A DNA stretch of 5,989 nt from an uncultured Porticoccus sp. (GTDB lineage Bacteria > Pseudomonadota > Gammaproteobacteria > Pseudomonadales > Porticoccaceae): positions 1-5,989 of the forward strand of contig CATLZI010000135.1 of NCBI GenBank assembly GCA_950063125.1, read 5' to 3'. Below are positions 5,385-5,989 of this stretch, piece after piece. Position 1 is the stretch's first letter, and each line of letters starts with the position of its first letter. Both the position numbers and the translations under genes were made by a program. Below the pieces are notes generated by a model. The model was given only the letters and a program-made list of their open reading frames with translations. It did not search any database and was not told the DNA's origin.

Positions 5385-5989
5385 ATGGTCGCCAAAGCAT
5401 CGAACACTATTGGTTATTGTGAACTCCCTGACGCCAGTACCCGGGCACTGGCACAGGTTGCCCGCAATGACGTCGGCGTTATTGTCATAGGCGCCGGTCC
5501 CGTCGGCATGCGCTTTACCCACGATCTTCTCGCCAGAAAACCCCAACTGGCTGTTCACCTGTTCGGTGACGAAGCCTGCAAGCCCTACAACCGCATTCAG
5601 CTCTCGGCCCTATTGGCCGGCGAGATTAACCGGGATGATATCGATCTGCCGCTGCCCGCGCTCGGCAATCACCCCAATTTTCAGTTTACCAGCGCTGCCA
5701 TCGTGGAAATTGACCGCGAACGGAAAACTGTTACCGATGCCAGCGGCACCCGCTTCCACTATCACAAGTTGGTGCTGGCCACCGGTGCCCGCGCTCATAT
5801 TCCCAACATTCCAGGTATCGAGCGCCAGGGCGTATTCAGTTTTCGCAGTCTCAAGGACACCGAAAGTCTCTATGTGCGAATCCTTCGCTCTCGTCATATT
5901 GTCGTGGTGGGCGGCGGTCTGTTGGGACTCGAGGCCGCCAAGGGGCTGCTCAAATTCAATACCAGAGTCACCGTAGTTCAGCAGAGTTC
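5385..5989 (+). CDS. NirB/NasC-like FAD- and NAD(P)H-dependent oxidoreductase (3' partial)
   Basis: The 201 visible residues are the start of a pyridine-nucleotide-disulfide-oxidoreductase-type flavoprotein, closest in pattern to the N-terminal half of nitrite reductase NirB and to NasC. The first Rossmann motif is GVIVIGAGPVGMRF (31-44; G36, G38, G41), followed by CKPYNRIQLSALLAGE (65-80), which matches the NirB 'YDRVHLS' segment. LVLATGA (129-135) and a second Rossmann motif, VVVGGGLLGLEAA (173-185), follow. The likely role is electron transfer from NAD(P)H in cytoplasmic nitrate or nitrite assimilation. Whether it is a full siroheme nitrite reductase, a separate reductase subunit or another flavoenzyme cannot be seen. 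The ATG at 5385 has AGG six bases upstream. No ATG, GTG or TTG lies between it and the Rossmann fold. About 30 residues precede the fold, more than in E. coli NirB. Q199 takes the place of the usual acidic residue after the second NAD strand. Confidence 0.85.
   Translation, partial: MVAKASNTIGYCELPDASTRALAQVARNDVGVIVIGAGPVGMRFTHDLLARKPQLAVHLFGDEACKPYNRIQLSALLAGEINRDDIDLPLPALGNHPNFQFTSAAIVEIDRERKTVTDASGTRFHYHKLVLATGARAHIPNIPGIERQGVFSFRSLKDTESLYVRILRSRHIVVVGGGLLGLEAAKGLLKFNTRVTVVQQS

Noticed and set aside
5101..5400. A 99-codon open frame on the minus strand across the spacer
   Set aside because: It runs through the terminator, promoter and leader elements, has no recognisable motif, and its composition looks like untranslated sequence.
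5566..5976. A 136-codon open frame on the plus strand inside the flavoprotein gene
   Set aside because: It is an out-of-frame shadow. The real frame from 5385 carries both Rossmann motifs and stays open to the window edge.

Overview
The window is a piece of gammaproteobacterial chromosome read entirely on the + strand. It has moderate GC and dense packing, with translationally coupled genes. The order ubiE-ubiJ-ubiB-hisI-hisE-tatA-tatB-tatC is the Pseudomonas-type arrangement. In E. coli ubiB is followed directly by tatA, and hisIE is a fused gene elsewhere. The proteins resemble those of pseudomonads and related marine gammaproteobacteria, but I cannot name a genus from sequence alone.

Region 1 (1-2938) carries ubiquinone biosynthesis: the C-methyltransferase UbiE (its first ~30 codons lie left of the window), the SCP2-type lipid-binding accessory factor UbiJ, and the UbiB/ADCK-family atypical kinase-like protein. 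ubiE and ubiJ share a TGATG stop/start, and ubiB begins two bases after ubiJ. Region 2 (2939-3720) holds hisI and hisE, separate genes for two consecutive histidine-pathway steps, joined by an ATGA overlap. A candidate sigma-70 promoter just before hisI would give a nearly leaderless transcript. Region 3 (3739-5087) is tatABC, a complete twin-arginine translocase for folded proteins, with tatB and tatC also overlapping at ATGA.

Region 4 (5088-5384) is the most interesting part. The ~300 bp without a gene appears to be a layered control region for the next gene, a NirB/NasC-like FAD oxidoreductase that runs off the right edge. In order it holds a long inverted repeat with TGCAC half-sites, an IHF-like site next to an A-tract, a good -24/-12 (RpoN) promoter with exact GG-N10-GC spacing, and a transcribed leader of about 124 nt. 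The leader ends in a strong intrinsic terminator only 16 nt before the start codon. Overlapping the terminator's left arm is a competing hairpin whose six-base loop, AAUGAA, has the A1/G4 pattern of RNA sites bound by ANTAR-domain antiterminators (NasR/NasT type). I infer a nitrogen-responsive promoter plus nitrate/nitrite-responsive attenuation, as known for nas operons. The same terminator would also stop transcripts coming from tatABC. The first ANTAR-type hairpin and the activator site are not clearly resolved, and the regulator gene is not in the window.
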